Assembly (NCBI GenBank): GCA_023481175.1
Contig: JAMCWM010000009.1
Coordinates: 1 to 57,149 of the forward strand
Origin: Nitrospirota bacterium
Lineage (GTDB): Bacteria; Nitrospirota; Leptospirillia; Leptospirillales; Leptospirillaceae
Reading direction: 5' to 3'
DNA length: 57,149 nt
The position numbers and the translations under genes are program-made. Below the pieces are notes generated by a model, which searched no databases, had not been told where the DNA came from, and was given only the letters and a program-made list of their open reading frames with translations. Positions 25,091-34,406 of this stretch are shown here, piece by piece (the first letter of the stretch is position 1; every line of letters starts with the position of its first letter).

Positions 25091-27198
25091 TGGCCGTGAA
25101 GAAATCCATGGGATCCCTTCAGCCGGACTTCGAACATCAGTTCATCCTGCACGCCCTCGGCGATGCCGTCATCGCGACGGACCTCGATCGACGGATCCTC
25201 TGGACCAATCCCGCCTTCTCCCGCCTTTTCGGCTATTCCCCGGAAGAAGCCCTCTCGCAGACAACGTCTTTCCTGTATGCGAACCCCGGAAACTACGAAG
25301 AACAGGGGAGGTTTCGGTACAACCTGGAGGCCGCCCCCGATCCCCATCCCTACGACATGCTCTACCGGAAGAAGGAGGGCGGCACTTTCTGGGGAGAGGC
25401 CCGCGGGGCGACCGTCACGAACCGCAAGGGAGAGCGGATCGGCTTCATGGTGGCCATCCGGGATATCACGCGAAGGAAAGACCTTCTTCACGCGCTTCAC
25501 ACGGAAAAAGACCGGTGGTTCGTCACGCTGAAATCGATCGGAGACGCCGTCATCACGACCGACGAACACGGCCGGGTGGTCTATCTGAATCCCGTCGCGG
25601 AACATCTGACCGGATGGACGACGGACGCGGCGAGGGATCAACCGGTCGAAGCCGTCTTCCGGATCGTCAACGAACATACCCGGGCGACGGCCGACAATCC
25701 GGTGGAACGGGCCCTTTCCGAGGGGGTGATCGTCGGGTTGGCCAACCATACCCTCCTTCTGAGCCGGGACGGGCGGGAGTTCTCGATCGAGGATTCGGCG
25801 GCGCCCATTCGCGATGACGAGGGACGGATCCGGGGGTGCGTGATCGTCTTCCGGGACGTCACCGAGAAGCGAAGACTCGAACAGAGAATCGCCCACCAGG
25901 CCAATACCGACGCCCTGACAAATCTTCCGAACCGACACCTTTTTCAGGACCGTCTCTCCCGGACGATCGCCCGTTCCAGGCGGTCGGAGAAGTCCTTCGC
26001 CCTTTTGTATCTGGATGTCGACCATTTCAAGAACGTCAACGACCGTCTGGGGCATCCCTTCGGCGACCGGATCCTTGTCGAGCTGGGACGGCGCTTCGAG
26101 AGCGCGCTCCGGAAAGCCGACACGGTCGCTCGCCTGGGCGGCGACGAGTTCGCGGTGATCCTCGAGAACCTGTCCGACCGGACCGAAGCCCTGACATTGG
26201 GACAGCGCCTCATGAACGAGGCGGCGGCCTCCTTCCGGATCGACGGCTCGCGGGTGGACCTGACGGTGAGCGTGGGCGTCGCCCTGTATCCCGACGACGG
26301 GACGGACATGGCGACCCTCGTCCGGAACGCCGATATCGCCCTGTTCCAGGTCAAACGGGAAGGGCGGAACAACATCCAGTTTTTTTCGGAAGAAATGAAC
26401 CGGATCGTCCAGGACCGGCTGGCGATCGAAGCCGACCTTCGGGAATCTCTCGAGGAAAAAAACGGATTCTTTCTCCTGTACCAGCCGATCATCGATCTCG
26501 GCCGCTCCCAGGCCGTGGGAGTGGAAGCTCTCCTCCGGTGGCGCCACCGCCTCCGGGTCCGGCTCCCGGAAGAGTTCATCCCGGTGGCCGAGGAGACGGG
26601 ACTTATCGTCCCCCTGGGACAGTGGGTCCTGCAAACGGCGATCGGACAGGCCCGGTCCTGGCTCGACCGGGGATTCTCCCTGTCCCGTATGGCGGTCAAC
26701 GTCGCGGTCAAGCAGATCCATTCGGACCATTTCGTCGAGGAGCTGGGCTCCCTCTTGACGGAACACCGGATCGATCCGTCTCTCCTCGAACTCGAGATCA
26801 CTGAGGGAACCCTTCTTTTCCGGGACCACCATACCCTCGAAACGCTCAAGAGCCTTCGGAACCTGGGGGTCCGGATTTCGATCGACGACTTCGGAACGGG
26901 GTACTCCGCCCTGAACTACCTCCGCCATTTTCCGGTCAACACCCTGAAGATCGACCGTTCCTTCCTGAACGACATGCTGTCGAATCATTACGACCAGGCG
27001 ATCGTCCGGGCAATTCTCACGCTGGGGCAATCCCTGTCCCTTGACACGGTCGCGGAAGGAGTCGAAGAGGAAGACCAGGCCCGGTTCCTGAAGGAGAACG
27101 GGTGTTCCCTGGTCCAGGGGTACTTCTACAGTCAGGCGGTCTCTCCCGAACGGATCGAACCGTTCCTGTCGGGTCCGGACCCGATGCCGCCGACCTGA
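25090..27198 (+). CDS. PAS-PAS-GGDEF-EAL c-di-GMP turnover protein
   Basis: Domains in order: PAS (about 15-135), PAS (about 140-265), GGDEF (275-435), EAL (445-695). The cyclase motif is intact (RLGGDEFAVIL). The phosphodiesterase residues are present too: GVEALLRWRH, NVAVKQ, LELEITEG, IDDFGTGYSA, LKIDRSF and AEGVEE. Both activities are possible. There is no signal peptide or membrane helix, so it acts in the cytoplasm and the PAS domains must sense an internal cue. It is translationally coupled to a Rossmann protein, which suggests redox or NAD(P) input. Confidence 0.92.
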   Translation: MAVKKSMGSLQPDFEHQFILHALGDAVIATDLDRRILWTNPAFSRLFGYSPEEALSQTTSFLYANPGNYEEQGRFRYNLEAAPDPHPYDMLYRKKEGGTFWGEARGATVTNRKGERIGFMVAIRDITRRKDLLHALHTEKDRWFVTLKSIGDAVITTDEHGRVVYLNPVAEHLTGWTTDAARDQPVEAVFRIVNEHTRATADNPVERALSEGVIVGLANHTLLLSRDGREFSIEDSAAPIRDDEGRIRGCVIVFRDVTEKRRLEQRIAHQANTDALTNLPNRHLFQDRLSRTIARSRRSEKSFALLYLDVDHFKNVNDRLGHPFGDRILVELGRRFESALRKADTVARLGGDEFAVILENLSDRTEALTLGQRLMNEAAASFRIDGSRVDLTVSVGVALYPDDGTDMATLVRNADIALFQVKREGRNNIQFFSEEMNRIVQDRLAIEADLRESLEEKNGFFLLYQPIIDLGRSQAVGVEALLRWRHRLRVRLPEEFIPVAEETGLIVPLGQWVLQTAIGQARSWLDRGFSLSRMAVNVAVKQIHSDHFVEELGSLLTEHRIDPSLLELEITEGTLLFRDHHTLETLKSLRNLGVRISIDDFGTGYSALNYLRHFPVNTLKIDRSFLNDMLSNHYDQAIVRAILTLGQSLSLDTVAEGVEEEDQARFLKENGCSLVQGYFYSQAVSPERIEPFLSGPDPMPPT

Positions 27199-27841
27199 GA
27201 CCATGACCGGGCCTCTGCCCTGGAAAAAGCCGGTTGCGGTTGAATACCCAACAGTGGTGACATCGTCGTGCTCCCGAATCATCGGCCCTTCAAGGACTCC
27301 ATGCTCTGCCCATTTTTTCGCTCATGTATTCCTGAATGCAATTAAAAAATCCCTCCGACTGAATAGAATCAACGCATATTTCGTTACCTTCCATGTCTCT
27401 GAAAGGACTGCCCTCCTGGTATCATCCCGTCGGCCTCCGAAATCCATCGGGGGAGTCGCCATTATCGCCAGATCCGGATACGATTTTAAAGATTGCAAAT
27501 ATCTGATCCGATGACGACCTGTTCTTCTTTACCCCACCCGATTGGGGGGGGGAGAACTCGAGGAATGCGGGAACGCTCCAAGTCCTTGCCTTGACAAAGG
27601 GTTTGTGAGGGGTATGGTTTTAGCTGTGCATGGAGCGATCCTGCCTTCGACGACACGCCACTTCCCTTCGAAATAGGTCATTCAGGGGCCGGTCGACGGG
27701 CCCTGAATCTCATAGACTGTTTCGGTTGACAATATTTCACATGCAAGGAGGAATTTCTGCTCGGGCTCGGGTCCCAGGTCCTCGTTTTCCGAAACAGGGG
27801 AGCGCGGGTTACGAGACAATTCCTCAAAGAAGGAGAACCAC
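27199..27841. other. Long gene-poor stretch
   Basis: Frames here are short and without motifs. A G-run pairs weakly with CCCCACCC at 27532-27552 but lacks a T-tail. A promoter candidate at 27591-27618 points to the unknown gene at 27842, leaving a leader of about 220 bases. AAGGAGG at 27746 is not followed by a credible start codon. The leader might be structured, but no known RNA family was recognised. Confidence 0.4.
27591..27618 (+). promoter_or_regulatory. Candidate promoter upstream of unknown gene
   Basis: TTGACA (27591-27596), 16 bases, then TATGGT (27613-27618). The first hexamer is perfect and the second four of six. Confidence 0.4.
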
Positions 27842-28543
27842 ATGCCCATCCGACTGACCGGCAAAGACGCTCTCTCCGAAGCCCTCTGCGCGGACCAAAA
27901 CACTGAAGTTCTTGTCAGCACGAAGTTCTACAATGAGGGGAATGGGATGCATTTTATTCTGGATCCCCATGAGGCGCTCGAAATGGTCGAGAGGCGTTCG
28001 TTGAAGCCTGAGGATCTCTCCTGCGAGGCCCTTTCCGTCTGGGAGCATCTGCAACGGGCGGGCGGGCCGAGCGGTTTTTTGCACATCCATCCCGGCTCGA
28101 GGACGGTTCTCGTATTGACAAGGGATCATGGATCCCGGCTTGCGGAAGGGGTTCGCGGGTTCGCCGTCCTCGCGTCTGTCTTCGACCGCGCCTCCTCGTG
28201 GGCAAAAAACTCCCCCGTGACCTCTCCCGACCTCGACTGGGAGGAATTCATCGGACGCCTTCAACCGCGCCTCCCGCTCCAGAAGCAGGCGTGGCAACAA
28301 TCCGCGGACCTCAGGCGCCACGCAAGAGAGATCGCGACGGCCCTGATCGATCTCTTCGGGCTCGACCCGGACTCCATCAGGGAAGACCTCCTGTCAAAAG
28401 AAGTTGTGCGCTACAACGGAGAACTCCAGTCCTACGGAGGGGATCTTCTGGACATCGTCCTGGAGCGGATCCGTAAAATTCCCTCCAAGCCCGGAGAAGA
28501 AGACTTTTCCCGGAAGCTTCGTCCGGAACGTGCCTTAAAATAG
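27842..28543 (+). CDS. Unknown soluble protein, 233 residues
   Basis: AAGGAG lies 7 bases before the ATG, and the codon use fits the genome, so this is a real gene. The product begins MPIRLTGKDALSEALCADQN and has no signal peptide or membrane helix. The N-terminal half is mixed alpha/beta (VLVSTKFYNEGNGMHFIL) with a conserved-looking HIHPGS. The C-terminal 90 residues are charged helix. No family was recognised. It stands alone after a long leader, with no operon partner. Confidence 0.7.
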   Translation: MPIRLTGKDALSEALCADQNTEVLVSTKFYNEGNGMHFILDPHEALEMVERRSLKPEDLSCEALSVWEHLQRAGGPSGFLHIHPGSRTVLVLTRDHGSRLAEGVRGFAVLASVFDRASSWAKNSPVTSPDLDWEEFIGRLQPRLPLQKQAWQQSADLRRHAREIATALIDLFGLDPDSIREDLLSKEVVRYNGELQSYGGDLLDIVLERIRKIPSKPGEEDFSRKLRPERALK

Positions 28544-28600
28544 CCGTTCGGCCACTTTATTATACTTCCCATCACAATTTCATATCCGCGAAACGGGAAG

Positions 28601-29010
28601 CTAGAAATTATGGGGGGGCGGTTCGGGGGGATGCATTGGCCTTTTCAGAATGACGATCTCGACCCGGCGGTTCTGCCGTCGGTGCTCCTGAGGTGTCATT
28701 GGGGACAATGGGATGAGTGTCTCCATAGGCAACCGTGCCGGTCCTTTTCGGATCGAGGGGGCCGAAGGAGTTCTGCAATCTCGAAATACTGACGGCTCTG
28801 GCGGCCGACAGAGCCCAGTAGTTCGGATACCGTCCGTGGATGATGGGGAGATCGATCGGGAAATTGTCCGGCAGGTTCCCTGATTGAGGGACGATGCGGC
28901 GTACATCATCCCGAAGAAGGTGAAGCGCAAGGTGATAAAGTTGGCGCAGGACACCCGTTACCTGTCGAGATTTTCGTGGTCCTCAGGCTTTGGCTTTTTT
29001 TTAAAAAAAG
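28601..29010 (-). pseudogene. Decayed motB/motD-like gene (OmpA-family)
   Basis: Minus-strand frames, read together, give parts of a MotB-type stator protein. First comes KKKPKPEDHENLDR, then a TAA where the conserved Trp belongs, then RVSCANFITLRFTFFGMMYA, the N-terminal membrane helix. After a deletion of the linker, a second frame gives DNFPIDLPIIHGRYPNYW, ALSAARAVSISRL and VAYGDTHPIVPNDT, the OmpA-like peptidoglycan-binding domain. A final frame gives PQEHRRQNRRVEIVIL and a stop at 28601. At least one nonsense change, one deletion and two frame changes make it non-functional. It lies next to tnpB debris. Confidence 0.7.
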
Positions 29011-29097
29011 AAAATGCTGAGGTTTTTTTCGGGCAAAAATGAGGATTCGTCAATCATGTCAACCCCTGGGATCTCTCTCGATCGGTGGACTGATCAG

Positions 29098-29375
29098 TCA
29101 GGCGGCCTGTTCGGAGGATTTCTCCTCCGGACAGGCGCATCGGGCTTGCCCAGCCCTGAGAGAATTCTTTGAGGCATTCGCGTCGGCGTTTTCGCTGTGC
29201 CCGCAGGCCCTACAGACGAACGCCTCCTGCGTCTTCCGGTTTTCCGGGGAAACATGGCCTCAGACGGAGCAGGTCTGGCGCGTGTACTGCGGAGGAACCC
29301 TGACCACCCGTTCTCCAGAAGCGACCAGCTTGTATGTGAGCAGAGTCTGGAACGTTCCCCACCCGGGAGCTCATT
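29098..29375 (-). pseudogene. tnpB C-terminal remnant
   Basis: The minus strand encodes GWGTFQTLLTYKLVASGERV, VRVPPQYTRQTCSV, a TGA in place of the second zinc-ribbon Cys, then GHVSPENRKTQEAFVCRACG and HSENADANASKN, ending LRAGQARCACPEEKSSEQAA. This is the end of an IS605-type TnpB, with the zinc ribbon and the last RuvC Asp (ADAN). The premature stop and the missing N-terminal 80% show it is dead. It ends a few bases from the RND gene. Confidence 0.75.
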
Positions 29376-29378
29376 TCC

Positions 29379-32300
29379 TCAGTCGTGGCCGAGGGCGCTC
29401 CGGAAGATCTCGTCGAAGCGGAACCGGTTGGGGAGCTTCTTCCGAAGGACGCTGTAGAGGGTCGGCACCAGGAAGAGGGTCGAGACGGTGCCCACCATCA
29501 GTCCCCCGATCACCGCCCGTCCCAGAGGGGCGTTCTGTTCCCCGCCGCTTCCCAGACCCAGGGCCATAGGAAGCATGCCCAGGATCATGGCGGTCGCCGT
29601 CATGAGGACCGGCCGGAGGCGGGTCGCTCCCGCCCGGACCGCCGCCTCCGCGGCCGACAGCCCTTCCCCCCGCAGGTCGTTGGCGAAGGTCACCACCAGA
29701 ATGCTGTTGGCGGTGGCCACCCCCACCACCATGATCGCCCCCATCGCCGACTCGACGTTTAAGGTCGTATGGGTCGCGAAGAGGGCCAGCGCCACTCCGG
29801 AGAGACCCGCCGGCACGCTCATGAGGATGATGAAGGGATCGAGGAAGGACTGGAAGTTCATGACCAGGAGCAGGTAGACCAGGAGGGCGGCCAGGATCAG
29901 CCCCAGCCCGAAATGGCGGAAGGAGTCGATCATCTCGGCGCTCTGCCCCCGGAACCGGAGGATCGTCCCCGGCGGCGTGACAAATCCCGCCAGGGCGGCC
30001 CGGATGTCGCGGTAGACCGAGCCCAGGGAGCGTCCCTCGGTATTGACCAGGACGTCTTCGACGCGCTGGACGGTGTAGTGGGTGATGGAGCCGGGGGTGG
30101 TCCCCAGGCGGACATCGGCGATGTTGGAGAGGTACTGGACGGTGGGGGAGGGCTGGGGCGTCTGGAGGGCCGCCATGAGATTGGAGACCGAGGTCTGGGA
30201 GGGCCGGAGGGGGAGGTGGGCGAGCTCTCCCATGGTGGCGATCTTCTGCGTGGGGGTCTGGACCGCCACGATATAGTTGACGGTGTTCTTGGGATTGACC
30301 CAGTAGTTGGGGGCGATGAGCGAGCTCGAGGCGAGCGAGACCAGGAGGTTGGTCGCCACGTCGTTCTGGGTCATGCCGACCAGGATGGCGTTGTCCCGGT
30401 TCGTCCTGACATAGACCGCCGGATAGTGGAGGACCTGGGGGATGGCCACGTCGACCGCTCCGGGAACATTCCGCACGATTTGCCGGATTTTCCGGGCGAT
30501 CCGGTCCGAGGTCTCGAGGTCCCGCCCCTCGACCTGGATGTCGATGGGGGCCGAGAGGCCGAAGTCCAGGACCTGGCTTATGATGTCGGGCGGCTTGAAC
30601 CAGAAGGAGAGCTCGGGATAGCGGGGATAGAGGATCTGCCGGATTTTCTTCTGGTAGAGAAAGACCGAGTGGTGGTTCGGCTTGAGGGAGATCAGGAAGT
30701 CGGCATCCCCCGGCCCGATGCTGTCGGTCTGGTAGAAGGCCAGATTGTAGTAGACCGGAAGCCCCATGTTGATGTCGATCGAATCGATCTCGTCCGCGGG
30801 AATGATCGACCGGATCTCCCGCTCGACCTCCTTGGCGTACTGGTCGGTCACCTCGATGCGGGAGCCGACCGGGGCCCGCATGTGGAGGGCCAGGAGCCCC
30901 GCGTCGGTCTGGGGGAAGAAGTCGAGACCGACCCGGAAGAGAAGCAGAAGGAAGAGGGAGATGACCGCCAGGGAGACCCCCATCGTCGTTCCGGGCCGGG
31001 CGACCGCCCGGGCCAGAACCTTCTGGTAGCGCTCCCGGAGCCCCTCGAATCCCCGCATGAAGAGCGAAGAAGGCTTCTCCTCCCGGGGGCCGTTCCCCCT
31101 GTGAAGCATCATCGAGAGGGTCACGACCATGGTCCGGGAGAGGACGTAGGAGGCCAGCATGGCGAAGACCACGGCATAGGCCAGCGGAGTGTAGAGGAAC
31201 TGGGAGACCCCCCGGAGAAGGATCACCGGAAAGAAGACGATGATGATGGCCATCGTTCCCACGAAGGCCGGGACGGCCACCTGGTTGGCCCCGTCCCAGA
31301 CCGCCCGGAGGGGTTCGGGGGAAAGGGAGCGGTTCCTCTCGATGTTTTCGATGGCCACCGTCGCGTCGTCGACCAGCATCCCGATAGCCAGGGCGAGGCC
31401 CCCCAGGGTCATGATGTTGAGGGACTGGTGGAAGAGACCGAGAAAGAAGAGGGCCGTCAGGATCGACAGCGGGATGGACAGGAAGACGATGAAGGAGGAT
31501 CGGAGGTCCCGGAGAAAGAGGTAGATCATCAGCGAGACCAGGATCGTGCCGACTCCGGCCTCCTTCAGGACGTCCTCCAGGGCGTTCTTGACGAAGACCG
31601 ACTGGTCGAAGACAAGCTTTAAATTGATCCCCGGCGGGGAGAAGGCCTGGATCATCGGAAGAAGGGCCCGCACCTTCGAGATGACGGCCAGGGTCGAGGC
31701 ATCGGCGTGCTTGTAGATGGCCAGATAGGTGGAGCGGTTGCCGTTCACACGGACGATGTTCTCCTGGACGGCGTAGCCGTCGTGGACGGTGGCGACGTCC
31801 CGGAGGCGGACGATCCGTCCCTGGATCTCCCGGACCGGCAGGAGACCCAGCCCCTTGAGGGTCGAGGGGCTCCCGTTGATCATGATGTCGATCTCCTGGG
31901 TCCCGATCTTCGCCGTTCCGGCGGGAACGATGATGTTCGAGCTGGTCAGGGTCTGGACGATGTCGTTGGGCGAGAGGCCGTACCCGTAAAGGCGGTCGGG
32001 GTTGATGTCGACCATGACCTGGCGCATCTTGCCGCCAAAGGGGGCGGGGGTCGAGAGTCCCGGGATGGTGAAGAGGCGCACGCGGATGAAGTTCAGGCCG
32101 TAGTCGTAGAGTTTCTGTTCGGAGACGGTCCGGCTTCCGATTTCAAGCTCGGCGACAGGGACGTTGCTGGCGTTGTACTGGATGATGTTGGGGGGGACGG
32201 TCCCGGGGGGCGCAATCCGCAGGATCGTCTCCGAGACGGCGTTGATCTGGGCAATGGCGCCCGCGATGCTCTGGCCCTGGTGAAAATAGACCTTGATGAG

Positions 32301-32570
32301 GCCGGTCCCGTTGATCGATTCCGACTCGATCCGGCTAATCCCGTTGACGGTCGTCGAATAGGCCCGTTCGGCGATCAGGACGATCCGCTCCTCCATGTCG
32401 AGGGCGGAAAGGCCCGGATAGTTCCAGACCACGTTCACCACGGGAATGTCGATCACCGGGAAGATGTCGAGATTCATCCGGAAGAAGGCCAGGGTCCCGG
32501 CGATGAAGATGACGGCCGACAGCACGAAGATGCTGTAGGGCCGTTTCATGGCGATGCGTACGAGCCACAT
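29379..32570 (-). CDS. RND-family inner-membrane efflux transporter (AcrB/HAE1-like)
   Basis: A 1063-residue protein with the duplicated RND plan: a first membrane helix (YSIFVLSAVIFIAGTLAFF), a large periplasmic porter loop, and a membrane block with LAIGMLVDDATVAIENIERN (motif A, TM4 Asp pair). A second periplasmic loop and a final membrane block with MGAIMVVGVATANSILVV follow. Such pumps use the proton gradient to expel drugs, solvents or metals through a tripartite complex. No membrane-fusion or outer-membrane partner gene lies next to it, so it would have to share these. The substrate cannot be told from the sequence. Confidence 0.9.
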   Translation of the reverse strand: MWLVRIAMKRPYSIFVLSAVIFIAGTLAFFRMNLDIFPVIDIPVVNVVWNYPGLSALDMEERIVLIAERAYSTTVNGISRIESESINGTGLIKVYFHQGQSIAGAIAQINAVSETILRIAPPGTVPPNIIQYNASNVPVAELEIGSRTVSEQKLYDYGLNFIRVRLFTIPGLSTPAPFGGKMRQVMVDINPDRLYGYGLSPNDIVQTLTSSNIIVPAGTAKIGTQEIDIMINGSPSTLKGLGLLPVREIQGRIVRLRDVATVHDGYAVQENIVRVNGNRSTYLAIYKHADASTLAVISKVRALLPMIQAFSPPGINLKLVFDQSVFVKNALEDVLKEAGVGTILVSLMIYLFLRDLRSSFIVFLSIPLSILTALFFLGLFHQSLNIMTLGGLALAIGMLVDDATVAIENIERNRSLSPEPLRAVWDGANQVAVPAFVGTMAIIIVFFPVILLRGVSQFLYTPLAYAVVFAMLASYVLSRTMVVTLSMMLHRGNGPREEKPSSLFMRGFEGLRERYQKVLARAVARPGTTMGVSLAVISLFLLLLFRVGLDFFPQTDAGLLALHMRAPVGSRIEVTDQYAKEVEREIRSIIPADEIDSIDINMGLPVYYNLAFYQTDSIGPGDADFLISLKPNHHSVFLYQKKIRQILYPRYPELSFWFKPPDIISQVLDFGLSAPIDIQVEGRDLETSDRIARKIRQIVRNVPGAVDVAIPQVLHYPAVYVRTNRDNAILVGMTQNDVATNLLVSLASSSLIAPNYWVNPKNTVNYIVAVQTPTQKIATMGELAHLPLRPSQTSVSNLMAALQTPQPSPTVQYLSNIADVRLGTTPGSITHYTVQRVEDVLVNTEGRSLGSVYRDIRAALAGFVTPPGTILRFRGQSAEMIDSFRHFGLGLILAALLVYLLLVMNFQSFLDPFIILMSVPAGLSGVALALFATHTTLNVESAMGAIMVVGVATANSILVVTFANDLRGEGLSAAEAAVRAGATRLRPVLMTATAMILGMLPMALGLGSGGEQNAPLGRAVIGGLMVGTVSTLFLVPTLYSVLRKKLPNRFRFDEIFRSALGHD

Positions 32571-32685
32571 GTCCCGAGAGGTCCTTGTCCGTCAGGGGAG
32601 AGCGGGCAATCCGTTTCCGCCCTTTCCCATATTGATTGATTGATCAAACAACGAACTGGTTCAAGTGAAAATCATTTTACACCGG

Positions 32686-32725
32686 CCGGTCCGCGAGGTC
32701 CATATCCCGCAATCTCGCGGACCGG
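32686..32725 (-). terminator. Strong hairpin between the DUF3105 gene and the RND gene
   Basis: CCGGTCCGCGAG (32686-32697) and CTCGCGGACCGG (32714-32725) pair perfectly over 12 bp with a 16-base loop. It follows the DUF3105 gene (minus strand) by 25 bases. No long U-run follows, so it is either a weak intrinsic terminator or an mRNA-stabilising or regulatory stem before the RND gene. Confidence 0.45.
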
Positions 32726-32750
32726 AAGGAGACGTCAGGTCCGGCCCTCT

Positions 32751-33395
32751 CTACTGGCGGCTGTTCCGGTCGTTTCCCAGCCAGGCGGTGATGAAGGCCT
32801 TGATCGCCCCTTCGTCGTAATGGCCCAGCATCTCGAGCCGGGTCCAGGCGGTAAGGGCAATCTTGTTCTTTCCGATCGTCGGATTGGGGGCGATCAGGAC
32901 CGCCTTGCCCATCTCCATCGCCATCTGGGGATTGTAGGTGTCGAAGGAGCGGGAGATCTCCTCGAGCTTTTTGACCAGGGAGGGACAGGTGCAGTGGTAC
33001 TGGATCAGGACATTGCCGTGCTCCAGAAGATGGGCCTGGATGGCCTTGGAGAGGGGAGTCTTCGAGATGTAGCCGTCGGCGAAGACCTCCTCATGGGGGC
33101 CGGAGGTGGGGGGATTGCTGTTGTACTGGAAGTCCTTCAGCCGGGACTCGTCCCAGTGGGCATGGCCCTGGGAGGGATAGAAGGTTCCCGGACCCGAGAG
33201 GGCCGGGGAGGCGGGAGCGGCGGCAGGGGCTCCCGCCGGGGCCGGGGAGGCGGCCGGAGGCGGCGGGGAGACCGGCGCCGCGGTCGGGGCGTTGGCGGTC
33301 TTTTTTACATGGGAGACGTAGATCGCGAAGGTTCCCACGATCAGAAGGACGGCAACCAGGGGCCAGCGCGAGGAAGGGCTCGAGGATCGGTTCAA
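32751..33395 (-). CDS. DUF3105-family membrane-anchored protein
   Basis: Residues 12-30 (PLVAVLLIVGTFAIYVSHV) are an N-terminal membrane anchor. An Ala/Pro-rich linker of 45 residues follows, then the DUF3105 core: GHAHWDE, YNSNPPTSGPHEE, HLLEHGNVLIQYHC. The conserved His residues and the CTC pair suggest metal binding outside the membrane. The C-terminal WTRLEMLGHYDEGAIKAFI also fits the family. The function of DUF3105 is not known. It lies upstream of the RND pump, separated by a hairpin. Confidence 0.85.
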   Translation of the reverse strand: MNRSSSPSSRWPLVAVLLIVGTFAIYVSHVKKTANAPTAAPVSPPPPAASPAPAGAPAAAPASPALSGPGTFYPSQGHAHWDESRLKDFQYNSNPPTSGPHEEVFADGYISKTPLSKAIQAHLLEHGNVLIQYHCTCPSLVKKLEEISRSFDTYNPQMAMEMGKAVLIAPNPTIGKNKIALTAWTRLEMLGHYDEGAIKAFITAWLGNDRNSRQ

Positions 33396-33509
33396 GGCAG
33401 TCTCCGGGATTGAGGGATTATGGAGCCGGCGGAGGCGTGAACTCCGGGCATCGAAGTCTCAAGAGGCCGACAAACGTCTTCCAGTGTACAGATCCGGAGG
33501 AAGAACGGC

Positions 33510-33840
33510 AATATTATTCTGTCAAATTCGGGAGATCCGAGGGTGATCACGGAAATTCCGACGTGCTCAAAGGGGAAGGTATCCCGCGTTGCGACACGGA
33601 AGCCATGGCTGAGAGCGATGGCCGCAATCCGGGCCTCTCCGGAGGAAGGGCCGAATCCGTTCTTTCTTGAGTCAGAAACGATCTTCGAGTCGAGAAAAGC
33701 CGCCTTCTGGTCGAACGGAAGGATACGGTCTTCAAAAAGACGATCGATCGTTTCCGCCAGAGCTTTTTGGAGTCCGACCACGCGGGCGTCAACTTTGGTC
33801 TCAACGGCTCCGAGAGGACGTTCGTATCGAGAATGATCAC
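33510..33840 (-). pseudogene. vapC: VapC/FitB-type PIN toxin, frameshifted and deleted
   Basis: From GTG 33840 the frame gives VIILDTNVLSEPLRPK, the first PIN strand with its Asp. A second frame then continues VDARVVGLQKALAETIDRLF and EDRILPFDQKAAFLDSKIVS, then EARIAAIALSHGFRVATRDT and FEHVGISVITLGSPEF. Compared with FitB-type VapC, a frame change occurs after residue 16. About 35 residues around the second acidic residue (the LAEL region) are also gone. The start overlaps the antitoxin stop (GTGA). The RNase should be inactive. Confidence 0.75.
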
Positions 33841-34012
33841 TCAAAAAGTGCCGGTTCCGGCTGTGAGTCGTCGCGAACTGGAACAATATCCACTGGTCCG
33901 TGTTCTTTGGCGAACCGGCGCAGTTCGGATCCGATGCGGATTCTCTTCGGTGGAGCGACGGCTTCGGACAGGATCCGACGTATTTCCGCCTCGGGACTTC
34001 GATCGGCGAAAC
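33837..34012 (-). pseudogene. vapB: VapB/FitA-type antitoxin, 5' end replaced by tnpB
   Basis: The minus strand encodes FADRSPEAEIRRILSEAV, RIRIGSELRRFAKEHGPVDI and a tail ending PEPALFE. This is the FitA/StbC antitoxin pattern of a ribbon-helix-helix second helix followed by a toxin-binding tail. The DNA-binding strand and start codon are missing: upstream of about 34012 the DNA becomes the antisense of a tnpB fragment. The gene was therefore cut by a mobile element. Confidence 0.7.
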
Positions 34013-34406
34013 CCAAGCCGTCGTGTATGTCGAGGACCTCCCGATCCGGAACATGACCAAAAGCGCCAGGGGCACCCGGGAGAACCCTGGCCGGAACGTC
34101 CGGCAGAAGTCCGGTTTGAACCGCTCCATCCTGTCCCAGGGATGGGGGACGTTCCTCTCCCTCCTGGAGTATAAGCTTTTGCGGAGGGGAGGACGCCTGG
34201 TCCGGGTCGATCCCCGGAACACGAGCCGGACCTGTTTTGCCTGCAAACACGTGGCGGCGGAGAACCGTCCGGACCAGGCCACGTTCCGGTGCGTCCTCTG
34301 CGGATACGAAGATCATGCGGATACGAATGCCGCGAACAATATTCTCAGGGCCGGGCAGGCCCGCAGCGCCTGTTCACTGGATAAATCCAGTGAGTTCGTC
34401 GCCTGA
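34008..34406 (+). pseudogene. tnpB: tnpB (IS605-type RNA-guided nuclease), C-terminal fragment
   Basis: The frame reads TQAVVYVEDLPIRNMTKSAR (RuvC-II Glu region), GLNRSILSQGWGTFLSLLEY, RNTSRTCFACKHVAAENRP, FRCVLCGYEDHADTNAANNI and ends SLDKSSEFVA. The four zinc-ribbon Cys and the last RuvC Asp are intact, but the N-terminal half with RuvC-I is absent, so it cannot be a nuclease. Its left border cuts the antitoxin gene, and its right border leads into a PIN gene that has lost its start. Confidence 0.85.

Noticed and set aside
29039-29569. Plus-strand frame of 176 codons
   Set aside because: It is antisense to a tnpB remnant and to the end of the RND gene.
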